Positions 18,559 through 27,795 are shown, numbered from the stretch's first letter. The stretch: 64,000 bases of DNA from Ascidiaceihabitans sp034111945 (GCA_047626725.1 JBLHSG010000019.1:19166-83165); one strand, 5' to 3'. A program made the numbers and translations. Notes: generated by a model not told the origin, from the sequence alone.

Positions 18559-18582
18559 GGACTGGGGCCAACACCCCAGTCC
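18559..18582. terminator. Bidirectional terminator hairpin
   Basis: A perfect 9-base-pair inverted repeat, GGACTGGGG / CCCCAGTCC, with a 6-base loop, between two convergent genes ending at 18543 and 18587. T-runs are short on both sides. Confidence 0.65.
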
Positions 18583-18586
18583 TATG

Positions 18587-20599
18587 TTAAGCGTGCAAAC
18601 CGCGGCCTTTTAACAGCGCCTCGACGCCCGGCAATCGACCACGAAACGCGACATATAATTCGCCCGCATCACGGCTACCACCAGTGGACAGAATGTTGTC
18701 TTCCAATGCGCGTGCACGTTCCAGATCAAAGGCACCGCCGGCTTCTTCGAATGCCGCGAACGCATCGGCGTCCATAACTTCGGACCACATGTAGCTGTAA
18801 TAGCCGGATGAATATCCGTCACCGGAAAACACATGCGCAAAATGCGGTGTCGCGTGACGCATCGAAATGGCGTGCGGCATACCAAGGTCTGCTAGGATTT
18901 CAGCCTGCTTGGCCATCGGATCAGCAGGTGCGTCACCATCATGAAATTCCAGATCAACCAGCGCAGAGGCCACGTATTCAACCGTTGAAAACCCCATGTC
19001 ATAGGTCGCGGCGGCCAGTACTTTTTCAAGCAATTCTGCGGGCATCGGTTCACCCGTTTCTGCGTGGGTCGCGAATTCTGACAGCACCTCGGGCACATCA
19101 AGCCAGTGTTCGTACAGCTGGCTTGGCAGTTCCACAAAATCGCGGGCAACCGATGTACCAGACACCGATTCATAGGTCACATTGGACAACATCTGGTGCA
19201 ACGCGTGACCAAATTCGTGGAACAACGTGCGCGCATCGTCATACGATAACAACGCAGGATCGCTTTTTGCAAAATTACACACGTTGATAACGATCGGAGT
19301 TTGATCGCTCGGGAATTTCGCCTGTGCGCGCATCGCCGAGCACCAAGCCCCAGATCGCTTTGATCCGCGTGCGAAATAATCACCGATAAACACGGCAACA
19401 TGTTTGCCATTTCGGGTCACGTCCCATGCGCGGCAATCCTCGTGATACAGCGCCACATCAAGCGGCTTGAATTCCAACCCGAACAACCTCGTCGCGCAGG
19501 AAAAAGACGCGGCAATCATACGGTCCAATTGAAAATACGGCTTTAGCTTTGCCTCATCCAGGTCGTGCAATTCACGGCGGCGACGTTCTGCATAAAACCG
19601 CCAATCCCATGGTTCCAGCGTGCCATTCACACCATCCGACGTCATCATTTGCTGCAAAATCCAAGCGTCTGCATTGGCTTGGGCTTTTGCGGGTTCCCAG
19701 ACGGACATCAACAAATCACGCACCGCTTGTGGCGTCTTGGCCATCTCGGTTTCTAGCTTGTAGTTGGCAAAGTTTTCGTAGCCCAACAGACGCGCACGTT
19801 CTGAACGAAGCTGTAGTGTTTCACCGGCGATGGCACGGTTGTCCGTGGCGCCCCCATTCGCACCGCGCGCGCCCCACGCGTTATAAGCGGTTTCGCGCAA
19901 ATCGCGGCGGGTCGAGAACTGCAAAAACGGCACGATCAACGAACGAGACAGCGTCACAATTGGCCCGTCGACACCCTTTTCCTTGCCAGCGGCACGCGCG
20001 GTCGCGACCACAAAATCAGGCAGTCCATCCAGATCCGTTTCTGCCAATTTCATGAACCATTCACGTTCGTCACCCAGCAGGTTTTGCGTGAATTCAGTGC
20101 CCAATACGGCCAAACGTGCTTTGATCGCTTTGATCCGGTCCTCTTGTGCGCCCTCAAGCGCAGCGCCAGAGCGTACAAAACCACGGTGCGTCAGCATCAA
20201 AACACGCGCCTGTTCGTCCGTCAGATCAAGCGTTTCGCGCGCAGTCCACACGGATGCGACCCGTTCAAACAGCGCTTTGTTCGCAGAAATGTCTGAAAAA
20301 TGCGCCGCCAGTTTTGGTGAAAAATCGCGCTGCAATGCCTCGCGGGCTGGATTGCTGTCGGCACCTGCAACCGTGTAAAACGTGCCCAAGACCTTGTCTA
20401 AATCCTTGCCGACACCTTCCAACGCTTCGATCGTGTTGGCGAACGTCGGCGCGTCAGACGCACTGGCAATTGTCGCAATTTCGGCCGCATGACTGGCCAG
20501 TGCCGTATCAAGGGCGGGCGCGAAATCCTCGTCGGTGATTTTGTCAAACGGAGCGATCTGAAACGGCGTGTCCCAGTCGGCAAGCAACGGATTGGTCAT
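18587..20599 (-). CDS. M3 family oligopeptidase (Dcp/OpdA-like)
   Basis: A 670-residue zinc metallopeptidase of the thimet oligopeptidase family M3. The catalytic zinc motif HEFGH lies in LFHEFGHALHQML near residue 468, with the downstream glutamate ligand and the conserved substrate-binding FSGDGYSSGYYSYMWSEV near residue 610. There is no signal peptide, so it acts in the cytoplasm, cutting short peptides; peptidyl-dipeptidase Dcp and oligopeptidase A are the two closest choices, and length fits both. It is divergent from the SGNH hydrolase gene with only 53 bases between. Confidence 0.92.
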   Translation of the reverse strand: MTNPLLADWDTPFQIAPFDKITDEDFAPALDTALASHAAEIATIASASDAPTFANTIEALEGVGKDLDKVLGTFYTVAGADSNPAREALQRDFSPKLAAHFSDISANKALFERVASVWTARETLDLTDEQARVLMLTHRGFVRSGAALEGAQEDRIKAIKARLAVLGTEFTQNLLGDEREWFMKLAETDLDGLPDFVVATARAAGKEKGVDGPIVTLSRSLIVPFLQFSTRRDLRETAYNAWGARGANGGATDNRAIAGETLQLRSERARLLGYENFANYKLETEMAKTPQAVRDLLMSVWEPAKAQANADAWILQQMMTSDGVNGTLEPWDWRFYAERRRRELHDLDEAKLKPYFQLDRMIAASFSCATRLFGLEFKPLDVALYHEDCRAWDVTRNGKHVAVFIGDYFARGSKRSGAWCSAMRAQAKFPSDQTPIVINVCNFAKSDPALLSYDDARTLFHEFGHALHQMLSNVTYESVSGTSVARDFVELPSQLYEHWLDVPEVLSEFATHAETGEPMPAELLEKVLAAATYDMGFSTVEYVASALVDLEFHDGDAPADPMAKQAEILADLGMPHAISMRHATPHFAHVFSGDGYSSGYYSYMWSEVMDADAFAAFEEAGGAFDLERARALEDNILSTGGSRDAGELYVAFRGRLPGVEALLKGRGLHA

Positions 20600-20652
20600 A
20601 GGGTTCTCCTTTGCAATTGAATCTAGGGCGCAACACGTTAATTAACAACGCC

Positions 20653-21387
20653 ATGCCACAGGGTTTTGACATAATCGCGCGTATCATTTTACTGCCGCTG
20701 CTTTTGGTGCAGTGCGTGATCGTGCGTATGCGCGCGTTGTCACTGCCCGAGGCCACGGGACCGCGTCGGGGGTGTTTGGGTCAAGGGCCGTTATTGCGGG
20801 TTTTGATGGTTGGCGACAGTTCTGCAGCAGGGGTCGGCACCGACACGCAAGATCGCGCGTTGGTGGGTCATGTGACCAAAAATCTGGCCAAAGATCACCG
20901 CGTTGAATGGGTGCTGTTTGCCAAGACCGGTGACACCACGGCCAGCACGCTTGCGCGATTGCGACAATTGCCGTTGGCGGATTTTGATCTGGCGATTGTG
21001 GTGCTTGGTGTGAATGACGCGACGCGGTTTGTGAACCTTCGCAAATGGACGGGCCTACAACAGACTTTGGCCAGACGTTTGCGTACAGAATACGGCGCGC
21101 AGCAGGTGTTTTTCAGTGCGTTGCCGCCTTTGGGTCAGTTTCCATTGCTACCCCAGCCTTTAGCGTGGGTTCTTGGGGCTCATGCGATCCGGCTGGATGA
21201 TGCCTTAAACAAGCGGTGCGCTAGCGATCCCGCATTGCATTACGTGCCGATGGAACTGGATATGGATATCAGCGCGATGGCCCCCGATGGCTATCATCCC
21301 GGACCCAAAGTTTACGCCGCATGGGGCAACACAATGGCTGATTTTATCCGCCGCACACTGGGCAATCCGACCGCGCCTCGATCGTGA
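20653..21387 (+). CDS. Membrane-anchored SGNH/GDSL hydrolase
   Basis: A 244-residue hydrolase with the SGNH blocks: VLMVGDSSAAGVGTD (catalytic serine), VVVLGVNDATRF (oxyanion asparagine) and DGYHPGPKVY (Asp-His). A hydrophobic stretch IIARIILLPLLLVQCVIV at residues 9-26 suggests an N-terminal anchor with the enzyme outside the cytoplasm, or an uncleaved signal. The ATG at 20653 is preferred over a TTG 42 bases upstream. Substrate unknown; esterase or carbohydrate deacetylase activity is usual. The 3' end overlaps the convergent E1-like gene by 44 bases. Confidence 0.85.
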   Translation: MPQGFDIIARIILLPLLLVQCVIVRMRALSLPEATGPRRGCLGQGPLLRVLMVGDSSAAGVGTDTQDRALVGHVTKNLAKDHRVEWVLFAKTGDTTASTLARLRQLPLADFDLAIVVLGVNDATRFVNLRKWTGLQQTLARRLRTEYGAQQVFFSALPPLGQFPLLPQPLAWVLGAHAIRLDDALNKRCASDPALHYVPMELDMDISAMAPDGYHPGPKVYAAWGNTMADFIRRTLGNPTAPRS

Positions 21388-22378
21388 TTTTCCGGCTTTC
21401 ACCGTACAGCGCATCGTAAATCAGCAATTCACCGCGCAACGGTTTTCCAGCGTTGGTGATCAGCTTTATTGCCTCGATGGCCATCATCGATCCGATGACG
21501 CCGGGCAACGGGCCAATCACGCCAGCCTCAGCGCAGCTGGGGGCCAATTCGGGTGCGGGCGCTTGGGGGAAAATACAGCGGTAACAGGGGGCGTCATTGT
21601 TTGGATCAAAGACGCTCAACTGCCCTTCCCACTGGGTAAGAGCGCCTGAAATCAATGGCTTGCCCAGCGTCACACAGGTGCTGTTTACCAAATATCTGGT
21701 TTCGAAATTGTCACACCCATCCAGAACCATATCGTAGTCTGCGATCAATTCAGCAGCGTCTGCGGCCCCCAAACGACGATGATAAGGGCGCACATTTACG
21801 TAAGGATTTTGGGCGATCATCGCAGCCTGAGCCGAAAAAACCTTTGGCATTCCGATGTCTTGATCGCGGTGGATTACTTGTCGCTGCAGGTTCGCATTAT
21901 CAACAACATCATCGTCGACCACACCAATTGTTCCGACACCTGCCGCGGCAAGATATTGCAACACCGGCGCACCCAATCCACCGGCACCGATCACAAGAAC
22001 CTTGGCGTTTTTCAGCGCCTTTTGCCCCGGTCCACCGACTTCGCGCATGACGATGTGACGGGCATAGCGGTTCAATTCGGTTTCGGAAAACAGCGGCGTA
22101 TTAGTTTCCGGCTGTTCACTTTTCATCGCGCGGTTACGCAGAAAACCCAGACCTTTGCGATAGATCCAAACCAGCCCCGCAGCCCCAAGAAGTAAAACCC
22201 AAGGCATCGCAGTTTCACCCGTTGCCATCCGCAATGGGCTATCGGCGGGCAGAACCAAGTGCATCGAAATAACCGCAGTCAGCAGAATGCCGATCAGCGC
22301 CCAGCGCATAGATTTTGGTGTATTCAGGACAATACCAAGGCCCCAAAACGCGCTACAAAGGAACAATACAAGAAACAT
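21344..22378 (-). CDS. Membrane-anchored MoeB/ThiF-type E1-like adenylyltransferase
   Basis: A 344-residue protein. The first about 85 residues hold three hydrophobic segments (FLVLFLCSAFWGLGIVL, WALIGILLTAVISMHLVL, WVLLLGAAGLVWIY). Then comes a complete ThiF/MoeB domain: RYARHIVMREVGGPGQ, the nucleotide motif VIGAGGLGAPVLQYLAAAGV, DDDVVDNANLQRQVIH, GCDNFETRYLVN, and the zinc cysteines CYRC and CPVC at the C-terminus. Such enzymes adenylate the C-terminal glycine of ubiquitin-like sulphur carriers (MoaD, ThiS). It has no rhodanese domain. It follows dut with a one-base overlap. The membrane anchor is unusual. Confidence 0.88.
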   Translation of the reverse strand: MFLVLFLCSAFWGLGIVLNTPKSMRWALIGILLTAVISMHLVLPADSPLRMATGETAMPWVLLLGAAGLVWIYRKGLGFLRNRAMKSEQPETNTPLFSETELNRYARHIVMREVGGPGQKALKNAKVLVIGAGGLGAPVLQYLAAAGVGTIGVVDDDVVDNANLQRQVIHRDQDIGMPKVFSAQAAMIAQNPYVNVRPYHRRLGAADAAELIADYDMVLDGCDNFETRYLVNSTCVTLGKPLISGALTQWEGQLSVFDPNNDAPCYRCIFPQAPAPELAPSCAEAGVIGPLPGVIGSMMAIEAIKLITNAGKPLRGELLIYDALYGESRKITIEARSDCPVCGG

Positions 22379-22836
22379 CAGTCGCGCCCTGTGGATCCGA
22401 ATCCACCTGCCCCGCGCACCGTTTGATCCAGCGTGTCCACCAATGCAAACGCACCCTGCACGACGGGGGCCACAACCAGTTGAGCGATGCGCATTCCGTG
22501 CGTCACCTCAAAAGGTTCGGCGCTGGTGTTCAGCAATATCACACCCAAAGGTCCACGATAATCACTGTCGATTGTGCCAGGACTGTTGGCGAGGGTCACG
22601 CCGTTTTTCAACGCCAGACCCGAACGTGGGCGCACTTGTATTTCGCACCCCACAGGTATTTCCAGACGCAAACCGGTCGGGACCAAAGCGCGCGCGCCGG
22701 GGGCAAGGGTTACGGATTTGCCATCTTCGAAATTGGCACGCACATCGGCGCCCGCCGCCCCTGTGGTTTCATATGTCGGCAATGCGATGGACGGATCAAA
22801 GCCCGCATCGCGCATGACTTTGATCGCGACGCTCAC
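22378..22836 (-). CDS. dut: dUTP diphosphatase
   Basis: A 152-residue trimeric-type dUTPase, hydrolysing dUTP to dUMP and pyrophosphate. Motifs 1-5 are visible: AGADVRA, PRSGLALKNG, NSPGTIDSDYRGPLGVIL, RIAQLVV and the C-terminal arginine-glycine arm RGAGGFGSTGR. The start is a GTG at 22836 that overlaps the coaBC stop (GTGA); the reading frame is open further upstream but that part lies inside coaBC. Both genes belong to a five-gene minus-strand run. Confidence 0.94.
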   Translation of the reverse strand: MSVAIKVMRDAGFDPSIALPTYETTGAAGADVRANFEDGKSVTLAPGARALVPTGLRLEIPVGCEIQVRPRSGLALKNGVTLANSPGTIDSDYRGPLGVILLNTSAEPFEVTHGMRIAQLVVAPVVQGAFALVDTLDQTVRGAGGFGSTGRD

Positions 22837-24026
22837 GCCAAAACCTCGGCGATGCGCGCGGCCAATTGGTGGGCGACTTGGGTTTTTGACATCCGTGGCC
22901 AAGTTTCGACATCGGTGTCAGAAATCAGCAAAATCGCGTTTTCGCTGCCGCCCATAATGCCGGTTTCAGGTGACACATCGTTGGCAACGATCCAGTCGCA
23001 GCCCTTGCGTTTCCGTTTGGCCGTTGCGTTGTCCTGCACGTCATTGGTTTCGGCAGCAAAGCCTACAACCAACTGGGGACGCCCCGTTTTTAGCTGTGCA
23101 ACATGGGCCAAAATATCTGGATTTTCAGCAAAGGTAAGTTGCGGCAAACCGTCTTTGGTTTTCTTTAGCTTTTGATCGCTCGCGCTGGTCACACGCCAAT
23201 CTGCGACAGCGGCGGCAAAGATCGCGGCGTCGACAGGCAACGCGTTTTGTACGGCCTCAAGCATCTGTTGCGCGGTTTGAACGGACACAACTGTGACACC
23301 ACTGGGCGGCGGCACATCAGCGGGGCCAGTCACAAAAATCACTTCCGCACCAAGGGCGCTCAATGCGGTTGCCATCGCGCTGCCTTGCGCGCCTGATGAC
23401 CGATTGGCGATATAGCGGACCGGATCAATCGGTTCGTGAGTTGGGCCGGACGTGACCAAAACGCGTTTGCCTTGCAACGGGCCAGCCGCCAACTGCGCCT
23501 CAAGGGCGGCAACAATTTCAAGCGGTTCAGACATGCGGCCAGGCCCGAATTCGCCGCACGCCATATCGCCGTCGTTCGGGCCAATCAGCGTAACGCCGTC
23601 ACCTTGCAAGGTCGCGATATTGCGCTGGGTTGCGGGGTGCTGCCACATCCGGACATTCATCGCGGGGGCAATCATCACCGGCGTGTCGGTCGCAAGCAAC
23701 AGGGTCGAGGCCAGATCGTTGGTAATGCCCTGCGCCATTTTAGCCATCAGGTCAGCCGTTGCCGGTGCGACAAGGATCATATCGGCGCTGCGTGACAGTT
23801 GGATATGCCCCATCTCGGCCTCGTTGGTGAGGTCAAAAAGATCACGGTACACGTTGGTTCCAGCCAATGCGGCAACGGACAATGGCGTCACAAATTCTTC
23901 GGCAGCGCGGGTCAAAACCGGTGTCACCTCTGCGCCGCGTTCCCGCAAACGACGGATCAAATCTAGGCTTTTGTACGCCGCGATTCCGCCTCCGATGATC
24001 AGTAAAATCCGTTTGGCACCAAGCAT
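22833..24026 (-). CDS. coaBC: Bifunctional phosphopantothenoylcysteine decarboxylase / synthetase
   Basis: A 397-residue fusion catalysing two steps of coenzyme A synthesis. The N-terminal flavoprotein CoaC domain has ILLIIGGGIAAYKSLDLIRR, the active-site region TNDLASTLLLA and the substrate clamp PAMNVRMW. The C-terminal CoaB domain carries VLVTSGPTHEPIDPVRYIAN, RSSGAQGSAMA and a KLKKTKDG segment. I take the ATG at 24026 (MLGAKR) because the upstream in-frame stretch has no homology. It overlaps dut by four bases. Confidence 0.95.
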   Translation of the reverse strand: MLGAKRILLIIGGGIAAYKSLDLIRRLRERGAEVTPVLTRAAEEFVTPLSVAALAGTNVYRDLFDLTNEAEMGHIQLSRSADMILVAPATADLMAKMAQGITNDLASTLLLATDTPVMIAPAMNVRMWQHPATQRNIATLQGDGVTLIGPNDGDMACGEFGPGRMSEPLEIVAALEAQLAAGPLQGKRVLVTSGPTHEPIDPVRYIANRSSGAQGSAMATALSALGAEVIFVTGPADVPPPSGVTVVSVQTAQQMLEAVQNALPVDAAIFAAAVADWRVTSASDQKLKKTKDGLPQLTFAENPDILAHVAQLKTGRPQLVVGFAAETNDVQDNATAKRKRKGCDWIVANDVSPETGIMGGSENAILLISDTDVETWPRMSKTQVAHQLAARIAEVLA

Positions 24027-24105
24027 GATGTGCCCCCTTTGTGACTGGCCGTTGGGGCGACCATAATCGCGCTGAACGTAATCTGCCAGCCCTGTGGGCC
24101 TGACG

Positions 24106-24885
24106 CTATTTGAAAGCGGCGCAGGGGTCGGGACGTTGCAAGGTTGGCGCGTCGATAATCTGGTCAAATCCACCGTCTGGCGCGTTGCCGTCTTCGGATT
24201 GGCCGACCACCCAAACGGATGCATCCGGGGCGACGCGGCGCAAGAAACGCGGCACGCCCCAGTCTTTGCGCGCATGGCCATTGCCTAGAATGACGACCAC
24301 GGGGCCGCCGGTTTCGTTCAAGGCTTGGATCGCGGCCTGCGCCAATCGTGCATCGCGCAATTTTTGGACGTTGACCATGCCGGGCAGTGTTTCTTCGGGT
24401 AGGGCATCGCAGTGGGCGGCGAATTGCAATGCTTGGCGCGCGGCCTGTTCTTTGATCGGCAAATCATGGTCCAAACCATACAGAACGGGCTGGTCAAACG
24501 CTGCCATCAGGTCACCTTCGACCACGCCGCGCAGAACCGAACGCGGCACCGCGCCACCGTACATCCGCGCGTCAGGGGCAGCTGCAAAAATCGGGTGATA
24601 CATCGCAAAATCGGGCCAGCCAGACGCGTTCCAATCCAAGGTCGACTGCATTTTTTCACGATCAGAAATCAACGTCACGTCCACAAGATCGGCCTGATCG
24701 GACGTGAGCATTTCGAACACCAAAGCACGCGGCGCGATCTGCGCGACAATGCGTGCTTGGGTTTCGTGATGCACTGGATTGTCGTGCGTTTCGCCGATCA
24801 AAACAATCTGGGCATCAATAGAAACAGGGTCCGCCGTAACGACGAGACCCTGTAAAATCAAACATAACGCGATCACATATTTCAT
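24106..24885 (-). CDS. ChaN family haem-binding protein
   Basis: A 259-residue protein starting MKYVIALCLILQGLVVTADP, a signal peptide, so it is exported. The mature part opens with QIVLIGETHDNPVHHETQ, the signature of the ChaN/Tiki-like haem-binding uptake family (GExHxxxxHH pattern), and continues with VFEMLTSDQADLVD and VVVILGNGHARKDWGVP. ChaN-like proteins bind haem or other metal porphyrins; no lipobox cysteine is obvious. The start overlaps the stop of the sigma-factor gene by four bases, so the two are probably translationally coupled. Exact function unknown. Confidence 0.82.
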   Translation of the reverse strand: MKYVIALCLILQGLVVTADPVSIDAQIVLIGETHDNPVHHETQARIVAQIAPRALVFEMLTSDQADLVDVTLISDREKMQSTLDWNASGWPDFAMYHPIFAAAPDARMYGGAVPRSVLRGVVEGDLMAAFDQPVLYGLDHDLPIKEQAARQALQFAAHCDALPEETLPGMVNVQKLRDARLAQAAIQALNETGGPVVVILGNGHARKDWGVPRFLRRVAPDASVWVVGQSEDGNAPDGGFDQIIDAPTLQRPDPCAAFK

Positions 24886-25760
24886 AGAAGGAAGTGATGC
24901 ACTTCCTTGCTCTGGGCTTCCAGTGTTTTTCGCATTTTTCCAAAAGCAGCGGCTTCTAGCTGACGCACGCGTTCTTTGCTAAGGCCCAATTCCTGACCGA
25001 GGCTTTCTAACGTGCGCGGTGTGTCGCGCAATTTACGTTCGCGCACAATCAGACGCTCGCGATCATTCAACGCCGTCATCGCAACCAACAACCATTCCCG
25101 CAGCTGCGCGGTATCGTGTGCATGTTCGACTTTTTCGGCGGCTTGGGCACTGTCGTCTTCAAGCGCGTCGATCCATTCGCGACCTTCATCGTCAACGGAC
25201 TGTGTTGCGTTCAGCGAATAATCAGAACCAGATAGACGGCCTTCCATCATTTCGACGTCGTGCAAAGGCACACCAATTTCTGTCGAAATCATCTGGCGCA
25301 ATTGGAACTTGTCCAGCACTTCGCCAGCCGCAGCGCTTTCGCGTTCAAGACGGGCCTGCACACGGCGCATGTTGAAAAACAGCGACTTTTGCGAGGACGT
25401 CGAACCGGTCCGCACCATCGACCAGTTGCGCATAACGTGGTCTTGAATGCTCGCCTTGATCCACCACACCGCGTAGGTCGAAAACCGCACACCGCGATCT
25501 GGGTCAAATTTATCGGCCGCTTTCATCAGGCCCAAACCGGCCTCTTGGATCAAATCATTGATCGGCGCGCCGTAGCGTTTGAATTTGTATGCCATCGACA
25601 CAGCCAGCCGCATGTAGGCTGTGATCAGGCGGTGTAGTGATGCCTCGCAACGATCATCGCGCCACGCGTAAGCGAGCCGCAGTTCCGTTTCCGCATCCAA
25701 CATTTCTGCCTTCATGGCAGTGCGTGACAGGGATTGTTCGCGAGCTATGTCCAAAGCCAT
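24882..25760 (-). CDS. rpoH2: RpoH-type sigma-32 factor (RpoH-II-like)
   Basis: A 292-residue sigma-70 family protein of the heat-shock type. Region 2 is clear: AYMRLAVSMAYKFKRYG, PINDLIQEAGLGLMKAADKF, RGVRFSTYAVWWIKASIQD. The RpoH box is a variant, SQKSLFFNMRR, instead of the usual QRKLFFNLR, and region 4 ends with TLESLGQELGLSKERVRQLE. Many Rhodobacterales have two RpoH proteins; the divergent RpoH box and the chaN-coaBC-dut neighbourhood suggest the second type linked to singlet-oxygen and heat stress, which is inference. It heads the minus-strand run and is divergent from cobU. Confidence 0.8.
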   Translation of the reverse strand: MALDIAREQSLSRTAMKAEMLDAETELRLAYAWRDDRCEASLHRLITAYMRLAVSMAYKFKRYGAPINDLIQEAGLGLMKAADKFDPDRGVRFSTYAVWWIKASIQDHVMRNWSMVRTGSTSSQKSLFFNMRRVQARLERESAAAGEVLDKFQLRQMISTEIGVPLHDVEMMEGRLSGSDYSLNATQSVDDEGREWIDALEDDSAQAAEKVEHAHDTAQLREWLLVAMTALNDRERLIVRERKLRDTPRTLESLGQELGLSKERVRQLEAAAFGKMRKTLEAQSKEVHHFLL

Positions 25761-25851
25761 CTTACGTCCTCCGCAGTGTTGAGCGCTTGAGTTGCGCCTT
25801 TGATAAGTTTACGCAGCGGATTAGGAATTGGTTCACTTAAGGGTGGAAGAA

Positions 25852-26370
25852 ATGTTGCCAGCGTTGTCTTTTGTACTAGGGGGTGCGGCGTCCGGAAAAT
25901 CCGTGATTGCCGAAAACCTGATACTTAACAGTAAGTTAATGCCGATCTACGTCGCCACGTCGCGGGTCTGGGATGCGGAAACAAAAAATCGGGTCAAGGT
26001 GCATAAATCGCGTCGCGACGCCACTTGGACAACGATCGAAGCCCCGTTTGACCTGTCACCGGCACTGCAATCTGCGATCCCCGAAAACGCCGTCTTGATC
26101 GACTGTGCAACTATGTGGCTGACCAATCATGTGCTAGATGAAAACCCGCTGGATGTCGCTCAATCACAGCTGTTTGCAGCGCTTGATGATTGCACGGCAC
26201 CTGTTGTCATTGTCTCGAACGAAGTTGGGCAAGGCATCGTGCCAGACAACGCATTATCGCGGCAATTTCGCGAGGCCCAAGGGCGGTTGAACATCGCACT
26301 TGCCGCACGTGCCGATCTGGTTGTTCAGGTCGTTGCGGGCCTGCCAAATGTTCTGAAAGGAACCTTATGA
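25852..26370 (+). CDS. cobU: Adenosylcobinamide kinase / guanylyltransferase
   Basis: A 172-residue CobU/CobP-type enzyme that phosphorylates adenosylcobinamide and transfers GMP to it in vitamin B12 nucleotide-loop assembly. Seen: P-loop GGAASGKS near the start, IYVATSRVWD, the guanylylation-histidine region KVHKSRRDATWTTIEAP, a second motif LIDCATMWLTNH and the C-terminal VSNEVGQGIVPDNALSR. The ATG at 25852 gives the usual N-terminus (MLPALSFVLGG); GTG at 25843 is an alternative. The stop overlaps the next start as ATGA. Confidence 0.93.
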   Translation: MLPALSFVLGGAASGKSVIAENLILNSKLMPIYVATSRVWDAETKNRVKVHKSRRDATWTTIEAPFDLSPALQSAIPENAVLIDCATMWLTNHVLDENPLDVAQSQLFAALDDCTAPVVIVSNEVGQGIVPDNALSRQFREAQGRLNIALAARADLVVQVVAGLPNVLKGTL

Positions 26371-26954
26371 TGACGACAACCACATGGCATTGGGTGCGCC
26401 ACGGCCCCACGCACGAAAAATCATTTGTTGGCTGGCGCGATGTCCCTGCAGATCTGTCAGACACCAAAATGTTGGCCCGCCTGCACGATCATTTACCACA
26501 GGACGCGCTGGTTATCAGTTCAGATTTGCTGCGCTGCGTCCAAACGGCCGATGCTGTTTCAAACGCACGCACGCGCCTGCCCGCCAATCCGCATCTGCGC
26601 GAATTACACTTTGGGTCATGGGACGGTGCCCACTTTAGCGAGGTGTCAGAAAAACACCCAGTCCTCAGCCGCACGTATTGGGAAACCCCCGGCGATGCGA
26701 CCCCCCCCGGCGGAGAAAGCTGGGATGAGGCCGCCCACCGCGTGCACACCACCATGCAGCACATCACCCGCCAAAACCCCGGGCGTGACATCATCGCAGT
26801 TGCCCATTTTGGCGTGATCCTGACACAGGTCCAAATAGCGCTTGGCATCGCGGCATCCAAAGTGCTGGCGCATAAAATCGACAACCTGTCTGTCACCAAA
26901 ATCTCGTGGGGGCCGGACGGGGCAAAGGTGCATGCAATCAATCACGTTGTGTGA
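26367..26954 (+). CDS. Histidine phosphatase, probable alpha-ribazole phosphatase
   Basis: A 195-residue member of the phosphoglycerate-mutase-like histidine phosphatases. The catalytic RHG motif is in WHWVRHGPTHEKS; the second arginine and glutamate fit ELHFGSWDGAHFSEV, and the second histidine lies in IAVAHFGVIL. The four-base overlap with cobU suggests a CobC-like role, removing phosphate from alpha-ribazole-5'-phosphate in B12 assembly. That is inference from context; the fold call is firm. No other cobalamin genes occur in the window. Confidence 0.82.
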   Translation: MMTTTTWHWVRHGPTHEKSFVGWRDVPADLSDTKMLARLHDHLPQDALVISSDLLRCVQTADAVSNARTRLPANPHLRELHFGSWDGAHFSEVSEKHPVLSRTYWETPGDATPPGGESWDEAAHRVHTTMQHITRQNPGRDIIAVAHFGVILTQVQIALGIAASKVLAHKIDNLSVTKISWGPDGAKVHAINHVV

Positions 26955-27013
26955 TGGATACGCGCACAAATCACTGTTTGCCCTGATCGCCTGTCAGCCT
27001 TTAGCCTCGCGAT

Positions 27014-27697
27014 ATGACATATGATTTATACATTGGTGATCGCACCTTTTCATCCTGGTCGCTACGCGGCTGGCTGATGCTCGAAAAATTCGAGCTATCG
27101 TTTAACGCAAAACCGGTGAACCTGTACGCAGGCACAAAGGCGGCCGAAATGGTTCACCTTGCTCCTGCTAAACTGGTTCCGACATTGCGCCTGCCTGACG
27201 GTACGATTGTCGGCGAAAGTCTGGCAATCGCCGAAACTTTGGCAGAACGGCATGCGGACCTGAACATGTGGCCAACAGATGCTGCAGCGCGTGCCACTGC
27301 CCGTTGGATTTGCGCAGAAATGGCCAGCAGTTTTGGTGCGCTGCGCGGTCAATGCGCCATGCAATTGCAGCACGTCAACAAAGGGTTTGTGGTCAACGAT
27401 GCGCTACGGTCTGACCTTGATCGCATCGAAATCCTGCGGGCACATGCGGCAAAATTCAAAGCTAACGGACCGTGGTTATTCGGTGCTTATTCATTGGCGG
27501 ACTGCATGTTCGCCCCAGTGGCGGCTCGCATTATTGGCTACGATCTGCCGGTTTCAGCCGCCGCGCGTGCCTACTGCGACACCACGATCAACGATCCCGC
27601 GTTCAAAGCATGGCGCGCAGAAGGGTTAAAGACCACGTACGATCCATTCCCCTACGATATGGGTGTGCCAACGGTGCCTTGGCCTCAAGCGACGTAA
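27014..27697 (+). CDS. Glutathione S-transferase family protein
   Basis: A 227-residue GST. The N-terminal thioredoxin-like domain has the active-site serine in RTFSSWSLRGWLMLEKF and the gamma-glutamyl binding VPTLRLPDGTIVGESLAIAE-like stretch (cis-proline and ES). The C-terminal helical domain includes GPWLFGAYSLADCMFAPVA with the N-capping aspartate. Conjugation or isomerase activity with glutathione is expected, in the cytoplasm. It stands alone between the cobU pair and comM. Confidence 0.88.
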   Translation: MTYDLYIGDRTFSSWSLRGWLMLEKFELSFNAKPVNLYAGTKAAEMVHLAPAKLVPTLRLPDGTIVGESLAIAETLAERHADLNMWPTDAAARATARWICAEMASSFGALRGQCAMQLQHVNKGFVVNDALRSDLDRIEILRAHAAKFKANGPWLFGAYSLADCMFAPVAARIIGYDLPVSAAARAYCDTTINDPAFKAWRAEGLKTTYDPFPYDMGVPTVPWPQAT

Positions 27698-27795
27698 ACT
27701 CAGACGCATTTTACCGATCTCGTTAACCAATCGTAAACGCCCCTCCGTTAGCCGTTAACCAAGATGAATTTTGGCTAAACTATCGGGGGGACCGC

